Shown in pieces: positions 1 to 7,983 of a DNA stretch of 27,526 nt. Positions within the stretch are counted from its first letter, which is position 1. The number at the start of each line of letters is the position of its first letter. The position numbers were made by a program, and so were the translations under genes. The DNA lies in the IMG/VR virus record IMGVR_UViG_3300025592_000056, positions 1-27,526 of that record. One strand, written 5' to 3'. Under the pieces are notes generated by a model, which made no database searches, was not told where the DNA came from, and saw only the letters and a program-made list of their open reading frames with translations. Source of the DNA: a virus.

Positions 1-44
1 TCTGCTTCTGTATTTGACTCTTCTACTTGATTTTCTTCACTCAT
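1..44 (-). CDS. N-terminus of the gene after the sliding clamp (cut by window edge)
   Basis: Only the first 14 codons are present, beginning with ATG at 44 and running off the left edge; they read MSEENQVEESNTEA. A GTAGGAG ribosome site overlaps the stop codon of gene 45 and sits about eight bases before the ATG, so translation is probably coupled to the clamp gene. In T4 the gene after 45 is 44, the clamp-loader ATPase. That is a positional guess: the visible acidic N-terminus does not match the T4 gp44 start. Confidence 0.6.
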   Translation of the reverse strand, partial: MSEENQVEESNTEA

Positions 45-55
45 TTTGTTTTCTC

Positions 56-718
56 CTACTTATTATCTAATGCTAACCAATACAATGTATCACCAGCTGT
101 TACGGATGCAATTGACTTTGATGAAACATCAAAAGCGTATGCATCACTATTACTAAATTTAAAATTGTTAATGTTAAACACAAAACTAAATTCAGATTCA
201 ATACTACCGTTAGACCTAACGGATAGCTTAAATTCGTTTGAGGTATTATTACTAGTATCAGTCACAGTAAGATCAACCTCAGACGATCCATTTGGTGTTA
301 CAACCATACTAGGCACATTCAATGCTGAAGATGCTTTGCGAATGGTCATAAGCTGTTCATGTGTAATGTTAAACTTAACAGCAGAATCAGGCATCTTAGG
401 TTCATTCTTAGCAACTACTAAATTGCCAATCTCTGAGAAGAAGTATTTGATACTAGATGTGCCATTACTGATAGCCACAAACTTCTTATTTTCATCAAAA
501 GCCAACTCAGGATCTTCAAACATTCCTACTGCTGATAAGAACTCAGGGAGATCGTAGATTCCAAAGTCATAGGGAAACTCCTCTAAGATTGGCGACTTGG
601 CCATGATGTTTTTAGACACCCCAACGGTCTTTAACACCTTATCGGTAGTACAAGCTATGTTAGCGTTAATTGTAGCAAAGTTCTTTAGAACTTCAATTGT
701 TTCGTTACTTAAAACCAT
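56..718 (-). CDS. 45: Sliding clamp (T4 gp45-like DNA polymerase processivity factor)
   Basis: This 220-residue protein, close to T4 gp45 (228), is the ring-shaped clamp that tethers the replicative polymerase to DNA and, in T4-type phages, activates late transcription together with gp55. The N-terminus (residues 10-18, LKNFATINA) and the IYDLPEFLSAVG segment near 54-65 match the corresponding T4 stretches LKNFATINS and IYDLNGFLG, and the spacing of later segments such as FVFNINNFKF also follows T4. The ATG at 718 has an AAGGAG ribosome site nine bases upstream. A consensus sigma70-type promoter at 747-775 lies directly before it, so the gene can be expressed early and independently of the upstream ATPase gene. 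The next gene follows with its ribosome site inside this stop codon. Confidence 0.93.
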   Translation of the reverse strand: MVLSNETIEVLKNFATINANIACTTDKVLKTVGVSKNIMAKSPILEEFPYDFGIYDLPEFLSAVGMFEDPELAFDENKKFVAISNGTSSIKYFFSEIGNLVVAKNEPKMPDSAVKFNITHEQLMTIRKASSALNVPSMVVTPNGSSEVDLTVTDTSNNTSNEFKLSVRSNGSIESEFSFVFNINNFKFSNSDAYAFDVSSKSIASVTAGDTLYWLALDNK

Positions 719-746
719 GATATATTTCTCCTTTTCAATACACTAT

Positions 747-775
747 ATTATACACTATTTCGATGATAAAGTCAA
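747..775 (-). promoter_or_regulatory. Sigma70-type promoter for gene 45
   Basis: On the minus strand a TTGACT -35 hexamer (775-770) and a perfect TATAAT -10 hexamer (752-747) are separated by 17 bases, the optimal host sigma70 spacing. It lies between the stop codon of the CobS-like gene and the ATG of gene 45. The -35 is preceded by AGCTG, as at the gene 55 promoter. Confidence 0.88.
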
Positions 776-779
776 CAGC

Positions 780-1889
780 TTAATAACCATAATCTGTAGT
801 ACCAGTATCATTTGGATATTCTCCAACACTCTTCACTGTAGCATCAACTTTTGTGTAAAGATCTAAGAAAGCATCTCTGGTGTCATCATCGAAACGATTG
901 ATACACAGTTGAACAGCCTTATCTCTCTTACCAAAGATGCCAAACGTTTGAACAATGTGGCACAAACGTCTTGTTGAGATTACCTCATCAATGCCTTCAT
1001 CCTCATAAGTCTTACGAATGGTATCGGCCCAACCAATTAATAAATCAGCAAATTCATCATCAACCGAGTTAAACTTCTCCATGTGATTCATAAGAATTTT
1101 CTTCTCTGTCTTAGGTGTTGGGTACTTCTGTTCAATTGTAATTGTAAAGCGTTCTAAGAATGCCTCATCTAAAATTGTAGCAGCAGTAAAGCGACCATCA
1201 TCAGAACCTTTACCTTTAGTATTGGCTGTAGCAATCGCATTAAACCCTTTAGCAGGTTTAACAACTTCACCAGTCTTCTTAATAAGAATTGGCTTACCCT
1301 CTAAAACTCCTTGAAGAGCCATAATCTTATTAGTTCCACGATCGATTTCGTCGATCAATAATATAGCACCAGCCTCCATAGCTTTAATCACAGGACCTTT
1401 TTGGAACACTGTTTCACCATTCAATAGTCTAAAGCCACCAATCAAGTCATCCTCATCTGTTTCAGGTGAGATTTGAACTCTTACATACTCACGACCAGCT
1501 TTAGCACAGGCTTGTTCAATCATGAATGTCTTACCATTACCTGATAAACCTGTCACGAACGTTGGGTAGAATTCTCCCGACTTAATAATTTTTGATATGT
1601 CAGTTGAGTTTCCCCAAGCAACAAATGTACCATCAATCTCTGGAACGTAAACTTCATCATTAGATACAGATGACACTCCAATGTTTTGTACTGTTGATTT
1701 AGCTGATCTGAATGGAACTAGTGCTGCTTCTAAGTTATACACTCCACGTGAAACTTTAGGAAATCTCCTAACATGAGCAGCAGCTGTGTGCTTACTAACT
1801 CCAAGTTCAACTGCAACACCCACAACATCTTTTACTGTAAAATTTACTTTGTTATCCATTTCTGCTAACTTCTTGATCACTTGATTCAT
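780..1889 (-). CDS. MoxR/CobS-like AAA+ ATPase with N-terminal HTH
   Basis: This 369-residue AAA+ ATPase resembles the proteins annotated as CobS in marine T4-like phages. Visible motifs are Walker A GLSGNGKT (114-121), Walker B ILLIDEID (176-183), sensor 1 ATANT (220-224), a DEAFLERF arginine-finger segment (241-248) and sensor 2 STRR (305-308). Residues 16-52 look like a helix-turn-helix domain. In bacteria, CobS pairs with CobT in cobalt chelation, and related MoxR ATPases pair with VWA-domain partners to remodel other proteins. Here the partner is the VWA/HExxH gene just upstream. No CobN-like chelatase subunit is visible, so a cobalamin role is not established; a MoxR-VWA chaperone role is equally possible. 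It has its own promoter and a leader copied from the partner gene. Confidence 0.85.
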   Translation of the reverse strand: MNQVIKKLAEMDNKVNFTVKDVVGVAVELGVSKHTAAAHVRRFPKVSRGVYNLEAALVPFRSAKSTVQNIGVSSVSNDEVYVPEIDGTFVAWGNSTDISKIIKSGEFYPTFVTGLSGNGKTFMIEQACAKAGREYVRVQISPETDEDDLIGGFRLLNGETVFQKGPVIKAMEAGAILLIDEIDRGTNKIMALQGVLEGKPILIKKTGEVVKPAKGFNAIATANTKGKGSDDGRFTAATILDEAFLERFTITIEQKYPTPKTEKKILMNHMEKFNSVDDEFADLLIGWADTIRKTYEDEGIDEVISTRRLCHIVQTFGIFGKRDKAVQLCINRFDDDTRDAFLDLYTKVDATVKSVGEYPNDTGTTDYGY

Positions 1890-1896
1890 AATGTCT

Positions 1897-1928
1897 TACT
1901 CCTTTTCTGATTGTTATAATTACATTAT
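1897..1928 (-). repeat. Duplicated leader, copy at the CobS-like gene
   Basis: These 32 bases run from the last bases of the -10 hexamer through the AAAAGGAGTA ribosome site and are identical to 4276-4307 before the CobT-like gene. Both copies sit directly in front of their start codons. The shared segment makes the two 5' untranslated regions almost the same, which suggests matched expression of the two partners. Confidence 0.9.
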
Positions 1929-1952
1929 ACTCTAAAACGATGGAAAGGTCAA
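1924..1952 (-). promoter_or_regulatory. Sigma70-type promoter for the CobS-like gene
   Basis: TTGACC (-35, 1952-1947) and TATAAT (-10, 1929-1924) are separated by 17 bases on the minus strand. A TATTTAGATG block at 1983-1974 lies 22 bases upstream of the -35, as it does (21 bases) at the CobT-like promoter, so the duplication includes upstream sequence. Confidence 0.87.
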
Positions 1953-1986
1953 CAATTATTTTCAGTTAATTCCCATCTAAATAATG

Positions 1987-2008
1987 TGGGTACTTTAAAG
2001 ACTACCCA
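1987..2008 (-). other. Hairpin downstream of the 53-residue membrane protein gene
   Basis: A perfect 6-bp inverted repeat (TGGGTA/TACCCA) with a 10-base loop lies 11 bases after the stop at 2020. The following bases (ATTATTTAG) are not a real U-tract, so it may be a weak terminator, an mRNA 3'-end stabiliser, or chance. Confidence 0.35.
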
Positions 2009-2019
2009 GGTCTATCATA

Positions 2020-2181
2020 TCACACTAACTCTTCTACCACTCCTAACACCTCTGCTGCGATGAGCAAACTAGCTGCCCACACAAGTGAAAACGGCAATAC
2101 CGCATATCCTAGGAATCTAAATCCTGATTTAACAAAACTTATAAATTGATGCTTATCTGCATCAGGGTACTCATTTAACAT
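2020..2181 (-). CDS. Small membrane protein (53 residues) between the CobT-like and CobS-like genes
   Basis: The frame starts at ATG 2181, nine bases after the CobT-like stop, with an AGGAG ribosome site overlapping that stop codon, so it is translationally coupled. It encodes a short charged N-terminus (MLNEYPDADKHQF) and then a hydrophobic stretch at about residues 24-45 (FLGYAVLPFSLVWAASLLIAAE) that should form one membrane helix. I do not recognise the family with certainty. Its place between the two partner genes, and a hairpin after its stop, suggest it ends the CobT-like operon and could anchor that complex at the membrane; this is inference. Confidence 0.72.
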   Translation of the reverse strand: MLNEYPDADKHQFISFVKSGFRFLGYAVLPFSLVWAASLLIAAEVLGVVEELV

Positions 2182-2189
2182 ATTACTCC

Positions 2190-4271
2190 TTACGCTGCTA
2201 ACGTATCTGTTATTGTTGACACCAATTTCTTAGTGTGTTTCTTACTCTTACTAAAGCTTCTAAACTGCTTCTTAATATCCTTAATGGCGATATCATTACC
2301 GTTTTTGTTATCTTTAATTTCAAACTCATCATCACTTCGTTGACCAACTTTTACTACCGACCACGTATCATATCCACACGCATTTTTAGCACTGATAATA
2401 CCTTCGCTGTTGAACTCTCTATATTTGAGGTTGCTAGCAGCGTAACTACCTTCACCAGATTTACGAATTTTGTAATACCCCTCTTTGAAATCATACTTAC
2501 TTTCAGCTAAGAACAAACACATTACTGTTGCTCCAGTTTGTCTCTTCATCTCCTTAACACAGTTTGTGTATAGCTCATCAGTGCTAGAACCCATCACAGC
2601 CTTACCATGGAAGTCCATAACAACTTTTGACGAGGTTATATCGCTGTAATTATCGCCATAAACTCTCTTAACGTCAATGTAATTAGCATCACCATCAGTC
2701 AATACAATAATGTTGGTGTTTTGAATAGCATATCTCGCTTGAAACTTCTTAACAATGGTTGTCAGTAACATAGTGGTTTCGATTAGAGGAGTTGAACCCA
2801 TTCTCTCGTATGAACATAAATCGTTGTAATTAACACCCGACTCATACCACGCATTTGAATCTCCAGATAAAACAGCAGCAGTAAAGAAGTGTTTAATACT
2901 AGTATTATATTCGCTCTTAGATAACATGTTGTTAGTTATCTCAACCAACTTTACACGATCAGCTCCTAACATAGATCCAGCTGTTTTAAAATCTCCACTT
3001 AATGTATTATTTGATCCTGAAGTGAATGTATAAATTTCGAATGGAATATTAACCCTCTTGCAAAACTGAGCTAGTATAATTGTTTGCTTAACAACGTCAA
3101 CTATGATTCTAGTCATTGAACCTGACCAATCAACTGCCATTACAATACCATGATTCTTGGCTTGGGCCAATTTAGTAACAGTCTTGAAGATGTCTTCAGA
3201 GTACTGGTACTGGTGAAGCTTATTGACGTCTAACGAACCCTTCTTAGCTGTTTGTGAACGACTGTATTCGAAAGCAGCTTTCTTACGCTCGAACTCACGA
3301 GCCATAGCCATCACAATCTTTTTTGAATCGTTCATGAATTCGTTATATTTGGTGTTAATATACTCCGACTCATATACCTTAGTGTTAATATTACGTTCCT
3401 TACGGGCAGCTGACAGCTGTTTATAATCGATTACTAACTTGTTAATATCAGCATCCTTCAAACCGTTACAGAATGCTGGTTGCTTACCTTCTTCATCCTT
3501 TTCTAATAAGTCTGATGAATTGCTTCGTTGAGCTTGATCTGTTAGCGACTCACTTTCATCGATTGGAGTATCACCTGATGTTCCTTCAGTCTCTTCGCAG
3601 ATATCATCACCTGATTCCATTGGCGATCCTGTTTCATCCGATTGATCACCAGTTGTGTCATTTGTTTCTGTGTCATCATTTTCTTCTCCTTCTTCTTCTT
3701 CTTCTTCTTCATAATCTTCTTTGTTTGCTAAGTAAGTATTAATCTCTTTACAAGCGTTTAATACATCATCCCAAGTTTCAACAGCCATTGCTAAATCTAC
3801 AAACAGTTGTTCAGTAGCATCAAATGATACTTCAGCATAACCTCGGCCTTTAGATTGGATGTTTAGTTTATCCATAAAACCATACTTAGTAAGGTCCTTT
3901 CCTACAGTACCAAATAGATCATCATCAAATAGTGTCTTATAACCACTCTTAAATGATTTAACGATACCAGGGTAAGTTCTTTGAATTAGTTTTTCGATGC
4001 GAATGTCTTCAATGATGTTGATCATTGAGCGTGGAACACCAGGGATAGTCTTATCTGAATCGTGCCAGCCATCAGCTGGTGTATATAGTGCATGTCCAAC
4101 TTCATGGCCAACTAATAAGTCGTGAACAGCTTTGCCTTTGTCTGCCCACAATGGAAGACTAAGGACTCTATCAACTACGTTGAATGATGCTGTCTGAAAG
4201 TTGCCGTGTTGAACCGTAAGGTTCTCCTTTGCTAGTAACTTTGCTAAATGATCTTGACTTTGTAAATTCAT
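2190..4271 (-). CDS. CobT-like protein: HExxH domain, acidic linker, VWA domain
   Basis: This 693-residue protein has three parts. An N-terminal metallopeptidase-like domain carries GHEVGHALYT (HExxH at 56-60) followed by IEDIRIEKLI (about 88-97), whose acidic residues could supply a third zinc ligand. A very acidic linker (about 188-265) includes a run of Glu encoded by a TTC/GAA trinucleotide tract at 3688-3710. A C-terminal von Willebrand A domain has the MIDAS residues DWSGS (382-386), Thr495 and the TDGD segment (526-529). The linker-plus-VWA layout is like cobaltochelatase CobT and other MoxR-partner VWA proteins. The AAA+ partner lies just downstream. The VWA domain probably binds the ATPase ring or a client through a divalent metal. 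Whether the HExxH site is an active peptidase is unknown. Confidence 0.83.
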   Translation of the reverse strand: MNLQSQDHLAKLLAKENLTVQHGNFQTASFNVVDRVLSLPLWADKGKAVHDLLVGHEVGHALYTPADGWHDSDKTIPGVPRSMINIIEDIRIEKLIQRTYPGIVKSFKSGYKTLFDDDLFGTVGKDLTKYGFMDKLNIQSKGRGYAEVSFDATEQLFVDLAMAVETWDDVLNACKEINTYLANKEDYEEEEEEEGEENDDTETNDTTGDQSDETGSPMESGDDICEETEGTSGDTPIDESESLTDQAQRSNSSDLLEKDEEGKQPAFCNGLKDADINKLVIDYKQLSAARKERNINTKVYESEYINTKYNEFMNDSKKIVMAMAREFERKKAAFEYSRSQTAKKGSLDVNKLHQYQYSEDIFKTVTKLAQAKNHGIVMAVDWSGSMTRIIVDVVKQTIILAQFCKRVNIPFEIYTFTSGSNNTLSGDFKTAGSMLGADRVKLVEITNNMLSKSEYNTSIKHFFTAAVLSGDSNAWYESGVNYNDLCSYERMGSTPLIETTMLLTTIVKKFQARYAIQNTNIIVLTDGDANYIDVKRVYGDNYSDITSSKVVMDFHGKAVMGSSTDELYTNCVKEMKRQTGATVMCLFLAESKYDFKEGYYKIRKSGEGSYAASNLKYREFNSEGIISAKNACGYDTWSVVKVGQRSDDEFEIKDNKNGNDIAIKDIKKQFRSFSKSKKHTKKLVSTITDTLAA

Positions 4272-4275
4272 AACG

Positions 4276-4307
4276 TACTCCTTTTCTGATTGTTATAATT
4301 ACATTAT
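4276..4307 (-). repeat. Duplicated leader, copy at the CobT-like gene
   Basis: Identical over 32 bases to 1897-1928. It contains the end of the -10 region, the transcribed leader and the AAAAGGAGTA ribosome site. The two promoters differ in the first base of the -10 (GATAAT here, TATAAT at the CobS-like gene). Confidence 0.9.
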
Positions 4308-4331
4308 CCACTATTTTAATCAAAAGGTCAA
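4303..4331 (-). promoter_or_regulatory. Sigma70-type promoter for the CobT-like gene
   Basis: TTGACC (-35, 4331-4326), a 17-base spacer and GATAAT (-10, 4308-4303) on the minus strand. TTAACTG directly precedes the -35, and TATTTAGATG lies at 4361-4352. Both blocks recur before the CobS-like gene. Confidence 0.83.
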
Positions 4332-4370
4332 CAGTTAATTTACTTTATTTACATCTAAATAGTAAGCTCT

Positions 4371-4589
4371 TTAAAAATAGTTGATGACGCCAATAATATT
4401 GATCACTTGGAATATCATTTGCATAGTAACAAAGTGATACATCTTCTGTCTATATCCCATGATGCCTAATGCTACACCAGATATCATAAACATAATGAAA
4501 CCCCATTTAGTGTATATCGTATTAGATGCTATCAGTAAAGCTCCAGCAATACCCGATACAGCACCTATGATTTCCATTAACTTATTCAT
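4371..4589 (-). CDS. Small multi-span membrane protein
   Basis: A 72-residue, almost wholly hydrophobic protein with about three predicted membrane segments (roughly residues 5-22, 29-46 and 52-70). Its ATG overlaps the stop codon of gene 46 (ATGA), so it is translationally coupled to the recombination nuclease genes. The segment IIGAVSGIAGALLIASNTIYTKWG is reminiscent of short phage proteins labelled PnuC-like or YgjV-like, but one third of a transporter length is not enough to assign nicotinamide riboside transport. The following 100 bases hold the CobT-like promoter and leader. Confidence 0.75.
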   Translation of the reverse strand: MNKLMEIIGAVSGIAGALLIASNTIYTKWGFIMFMISGVALGIMGYRQKMYHFVTMQMIFQVINIIGVINYF

Positions 4590-6277
4590 AACAACTGAGA
4601 GAAGTTGTTAGGCTTGCTGAATGTAAGTTTAGCATCTAACTTGGACTCTAGTATGTCAGGCTTATGCGATATAATGAATGTGTTGGTATCATCCCCCATA
4701 GAATACAGAATCTTCATTAGATTATCAACACCATCATCATCCAACGATGAGTCGAATGTTTCATCTAGTATCAACAGATTAGTATTGGTAGAGTTCTTCA
4801 TTTGTGCGATCTTACGCCACGCAAACAACAGTGATAAATCTATACGCATCTTCTCGCCTTCTGAGAAGTTAGCATATACAAATGAATCCCTATGACGACT
4901 CTTAATAGTTTCAGTGAAGCTCTCATCCAGATTAAATGATACAAAGAAGTCTAGTGTTTGCAAATACTGATTGATTAGAATATTCATTGCAGGCAGATAC
5001 TCTCTAATAACCTTAGTTCGAATGCCTGAGTCCTTCAACAATTCTTGAGCTATATCATTATACATAGATTTCTCATTTAACTCGTCCAAGTCGTCTCTAT
5101 ATTCATCTGCTTGAATTTGAAACAGACTCAATTCAGATTCTTTATCAGTTAAATCCACCAACTTAACATCAGCCTTCTTTGTTCCCCGCAGCATTTCTAT
5201 ACTTGACTGAATACTAGATGCCTTACGCTGAGCTGCTGCTAACCTATCTAGCTCTACCTGAAGTTCCATTATAGCATCAGAATTATGCTGATCGTCTTGA
5301 TCAATGGTTTCTTTGTCCTTAAGCAATATTTTAGCAGAGGCCTTAATAGATCTTACACGCTCATCCTTCACAAATTGAGATATAGACTGATTGCATGTAG
5401 GACACTCATCATTGTTCATATAAAACAAGTGTTCTTCTGTTAAGTTGGATATAGACTTTTTAATCTCGCCGGCCTGTGACATAAACTCTTTACTGATGTT
5501 AGTTAACACTTGCATTTGTTGTTTAGATACGGTGGGCCACGTAGAAGCTTCTTTGGATAATGCAATACCTTCTTCAGTCAACTTGTCTATGTCTGATTGA
5601 ATAGCAGCATCTGCTGTATCATGATCATCAAGTTGAGACTGATTAATTGCTGTCATATCTGTTATGTGACTGGTTAAATATTGAATCTTGCCTTTAAGAA
5701 CATCCAACTCAGCTTTAGCATCTTTACTTTTACCTCTAGTATCTGATACACGTTCCTTCAAGATACCTTTCATCTTACTGAATATGTTAATATCCAACAG
5801 GTCTTCAATAACCTCACGTCTATGATTAGTAGACAACTGCATGAATGGAATAAATGAACTGGATCCTAGTACTACGATCTGATGGAATGATTTGTGATTA
5901 AGCTTTAATATGTTCTGTTCTAAGAACTTCTGATAATCTCTCACTGAAGCACTCTGATCAATCATACTACCATCTTGCCATATCTCAAAGTTATTAGGCT
6001 TAATACCACGTACAATCTTAAAGTCATGTCCTGCAGTATTGAACTCAACAGATACTTCAGTACCTTTGAGATTAACTGAGTTAATCAATTGATTCTTACT
6101 AACGTTTCTATGAGGCTTACCAAACAATGCAAATGATAATGCATCTAACATAGAAGACTTACCAGCTCCATTATGCCCAACCACAAGAGTAGACTTAGAT
6201 GCATCTAATTGAATCTCGATTGCATTTGCTCCTGCTGACAGAAAGTTTTTGTATTTTAGTTTAGAAAATTTTATCAT
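4586..6277 (-). CDS. 46: Recombination nuclease ATPase subunit (T4 gp46, Rad50/SbcC family)
   Basis: At 563 residues this has the T4 gp46 length (560). It is the ABC-type ATPase of the gp46/47 complex that resects DNA ends for recombination-dependent replication. Walker A GHNGAGKS is at 34-41, the zinc-hook CPTC at 292-295 sits in the middle of a coiled-coil region (about 170-400), the ABC signature FSEGEK is at 471-476, Walker B LLILDET at 501-507 and the switch His in ISHK at 536-539. Its ATG overlaps the gene 47 stop (ATGA) and its own stop overlaps the next ATG, giving one tightly coupled operon 55-47-46. Confidence 0.95.
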   Translation of the reverse strand: MIKFSKLKYKNFLSAGANAIEIQLDASKSTLVVGHNGAGKSSMLDALSFALFGKPHRNVSKNQLINSVNLKGTEVSVEFNTAGHDFKIVRGIKPNNFEIWQDGSMIDQSASVRDYQKFLEQNILKLNHKSFHQIVVLGSSSFIPFMQLSTNHRREVIEDLLDINIFSKMKGILKERVSDTRGKSKDAKAELDVLKGKIQYLTSHITDMTAINQSQLDDHDTADAAIQSDIDKLTEEGIALSKEASTWPTVSKQQMQVLTNISKEFMSQAGEIKKSISNLTEEHLFYMNNDECPTCNQSISQFVKDERVRSIKASAKILLKDKETIDQDDQHNSDAIMELQVELDRLAAAQRKASSIQSSIEMLRGTKKADVKLVDLTDKESELSLFQIQADEYRDDLDELNEKSMYNDIAQELLKDSGIRTKVIREYLPAMNILINQYLQTLDFFVSFNLDESFTETIKSRHRDSFVYANFSEGEKMRIDLSLLFAWRKIAQMKNSTNTNLLILDETFDSSLDDDGVDNLMKILYSMGDDTNTFIISHKPDILESKLDAKLTFSKPNNFSQLL

Positions 6278-7332
6278 GAGATATCCATATCAAGTGCTTC
6301 ATTATATAAGGTGTTCATGAGGGTCTTTAACTTATCCTTATCTAAATCAGTATTAACCCCATCTATATAATTATACATTAAATCGGTTGTATTGTCAACA
6401 TCTTCAATGGAAGTAATTACATTTTCTCCTAAGAATTCTTGGAAGTTTTCTACTACCTTCAATTCATGGGTTTCAATGTCAGATAGTTTATCAATGAATT
6501 TATCAAACATGAATGGATCATTTTTATTCTCGACAACAACTTTTATAAACTTATTAACATACATACTGACATCTTCTTTATAATAATCTACATCAGTATC
6601 ATCATAATAAATCTTTTCAAATAGTGTGTTAGGGTTGCGCACCTTAATAATGTCTTTAGTATTGGTATCGAACACATGAAAGAACTTATCATCAGCTGAG
6701 TCAGCCCAAGTGAATTCCATTTGACTTCCTAGATATCTCACATTACCCACTTGAGATGCTACATGATAGTGTCCCGACAACACTTGATCGTAATGACTAA
6801 AGATATCAGCAGACATACCATGAGTCTGCACAACACCTCTCATTAACTCAAATCCTGATAACTCCAAATGAGACATAATAACTCCGTCATTCTTTCTAAT
6901 GAAATCCATAGAGGTTTCATAGTTGTTAGCACTGATCCAAGGTAATAGATTGATATTGCATCCATCATATACAACAGATGTTGGATTCATAATGATATTA
7001 ACATTAGATGTGTAGTAACCAAGTAGCTCTTTCAATGAACACAGATCATTAGTATTCTTATGATATACATCATGATTACCAGGAATAATATCCATCATCA
7101 TACCTTTATCCCGGAGGGGCTCTAAGAACATTCGTCTATTGCTATTTAAAGCTTTAAAGTTTACATTCTTCCTATGATCATAATAATCACCTAAATGTAT
7201 AACTTGTTTGATATCATGATCTTCACAGTAAGGGAAGAAAACCTCTTCGTAAAACTTCCTCTGATACTCAATGAATATCTCAGAGGAGTTTCTCACTCCA
7301 GAATGAGTATCGTTTAGAATTGCAATTAACAA
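6274..7332 (-). CDS. 47: Recombination nuclease subunit (T4 gp47, Mre11/SbcD family)
   Basis: This 352-residue metallophosphoesterase is the nuclease partner of gp46 (T4 gp47 is 339). Metal-binding motifs are visible in order: NDTH (D8, H10), GDYYDH (D49), GNHD (N86, H87), SHLE (H155) and GHYH (H188, H190). The N-terminus MLIAILNDTHSGV aligns with T4 gp47 MKILNLGDWHLGV, which fixes the start at the TTG codon 7332-7330. This unusual start overlaps the gene 55 stop by seven bases, so initiation probably depends on ribosomes ending gene 55; an AAGGGG sequence lies about 13 bases upstream. Confidence 0.93.
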   Translation of the reverse strand: MLIAILNDTHSGVRNSSEIFIEYQRKFYEEVFFPYCEDHDIKQVIHLGDYYDHRKNVNFKALNSNRRMFLEPLRDKGMMMDIIPGNHDVYHKNTNDLCSLKELLGYYTSNVNIIMNPTSVVYDGCNINLLPWISANNYETSMDFIRKNDGVIMSHLELSGFELMRGVVQTHGMSADIFSHYDQVLSGHYHVASQVGNVRYLGSQMEFTWADSADDKFFHVFDTNTKDIIKVRNPNTLFEKIYYDDTDVDYYKEDVSMYVNKFIKVVVENKNDPFMFDKFIDKLSDIETHELKVVENFQEFLGENVITSIEDVDNTTDLMYNYIDGVNTDLDKDKLKTLMNTLYNEALDMDIS

Positions 7333-7919
7333 AACAGTTCAAGCCCCTTTTTCTTTTTCTCTTCTATTTTCTCTTCCTTAGCAAAGGTCTTAATAGCATC
7401 ATCTTTAGCTTGAATATTAGAGATTTTTTCTCTTAATGTTTCGATGAATGACTGATCAACAGGACTATTAACATCAATACCAACCATAAACGATTCAACA
7501 TCAGCTTGTTCCATAAATCTATATTTAATATCAGCTTGCTTCTTCTCTTTAATAATACGTCTGATGAATGCAAAGTATGCAATTTGAGTGAAGTATGAAA
7601 ATGCATTTGGCTTACCTGTACGAGTGGCAGCTTCAATATTATAGTTGTATACAGCTTTAAGACAATTCTCTACTCCATCCATAACCATCTCGTCTCTGTA
7701 TGTGTATCGCACAAAGTTAGGTTTATGAGATAATCCTTCACAGATTTTCATAAAACATGTAGCAATATAATCTGTTACTTGTGGGAGTTTATCGGGAGTG
7801 TCTTCTTGGGCCTCTCTATATGATGATACATAATCTACCACAGCATATGAGAAATCCCTGTTGTTTACGTAATGTGGTTTATCTCTTGGTTTGATCTTTT
7901 CGGGGTTCTTTTCCGACAT
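7326..7919 (-). CDS. 55: Late-transcription sigma factor (T4 gp55-like)
   Basis: This 197-residue protein (T4 gp55 is 185) directs host RNA polymerase core to late promoters. T4-like segments include HYVNNRDF near the N-terminus, the ICEGLSHKPNF and RDEMVMDGVENCLKAV stretches and AYFAFIRRIIKEKKQ (compare T4 NAFVQRIKKERKE). The C-terminus ends KKKGLELFC. GLELF occupies the position of the T4 LDFLYE clamp-binding motif, so contact with gp45 is likely. It has its own sigma70-type promoter (7955-7983) and a GCAGGAG ribosome site. TATAAATA promoters elsewhere in the window are its expected targets. A T4 gp33-like co-activator was not found here. Confidence 0.88.
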   Translation of the reverse strand: MSEKNPEKIKPRDKPHYVNNRDFSYAVVDYVSSYREAQEDTPDKLPQVTDYIATCFMKICEGLSHKPNFVRYTYRDEMVMDGVENCLKAVYNYNIEAATRTGKPNAFSYFTQIAYFAFIRRIIKEKKQADIKYRFMEQADVESFMVGIDVNSPVDQSFIETLREKISNIQAKDDAIKTFAKEEKIEEKKKKGLELFC

Positions 7920-7954
7920 AATGCTCCTGCAAGTTTTTGGTTAATAATACCTAT

Positions 7955-7983
7955 ATTATACACTATTCGTCGGGAGAAGTCAA
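7955..7983 (-). promoter_or_regulatory. Sigma70-type promoter for the 55-47-46 operon
   Basis: TTGACT (-35, 7983-7978), a 17-base spacer and TATAAT (-10, 7960-7955) on the minus strand, with a predicted start near 7947. Its -35 is back to back with that of a plus-strand promoter. Confidence 0.88.

Noticed and set aside
27-557. A 176-codon plus-strand frame
   Set aside because: It is antisense to the clamp gene 45, whose protein matches T4 gp45 along its length.
4371-4589. PnuC nicotinamide riboside transporter
   Set aside because: Only about three membrane segments in 72 residues, much shorter than the transporter; similarity is limited to general hydrophobic pattern.
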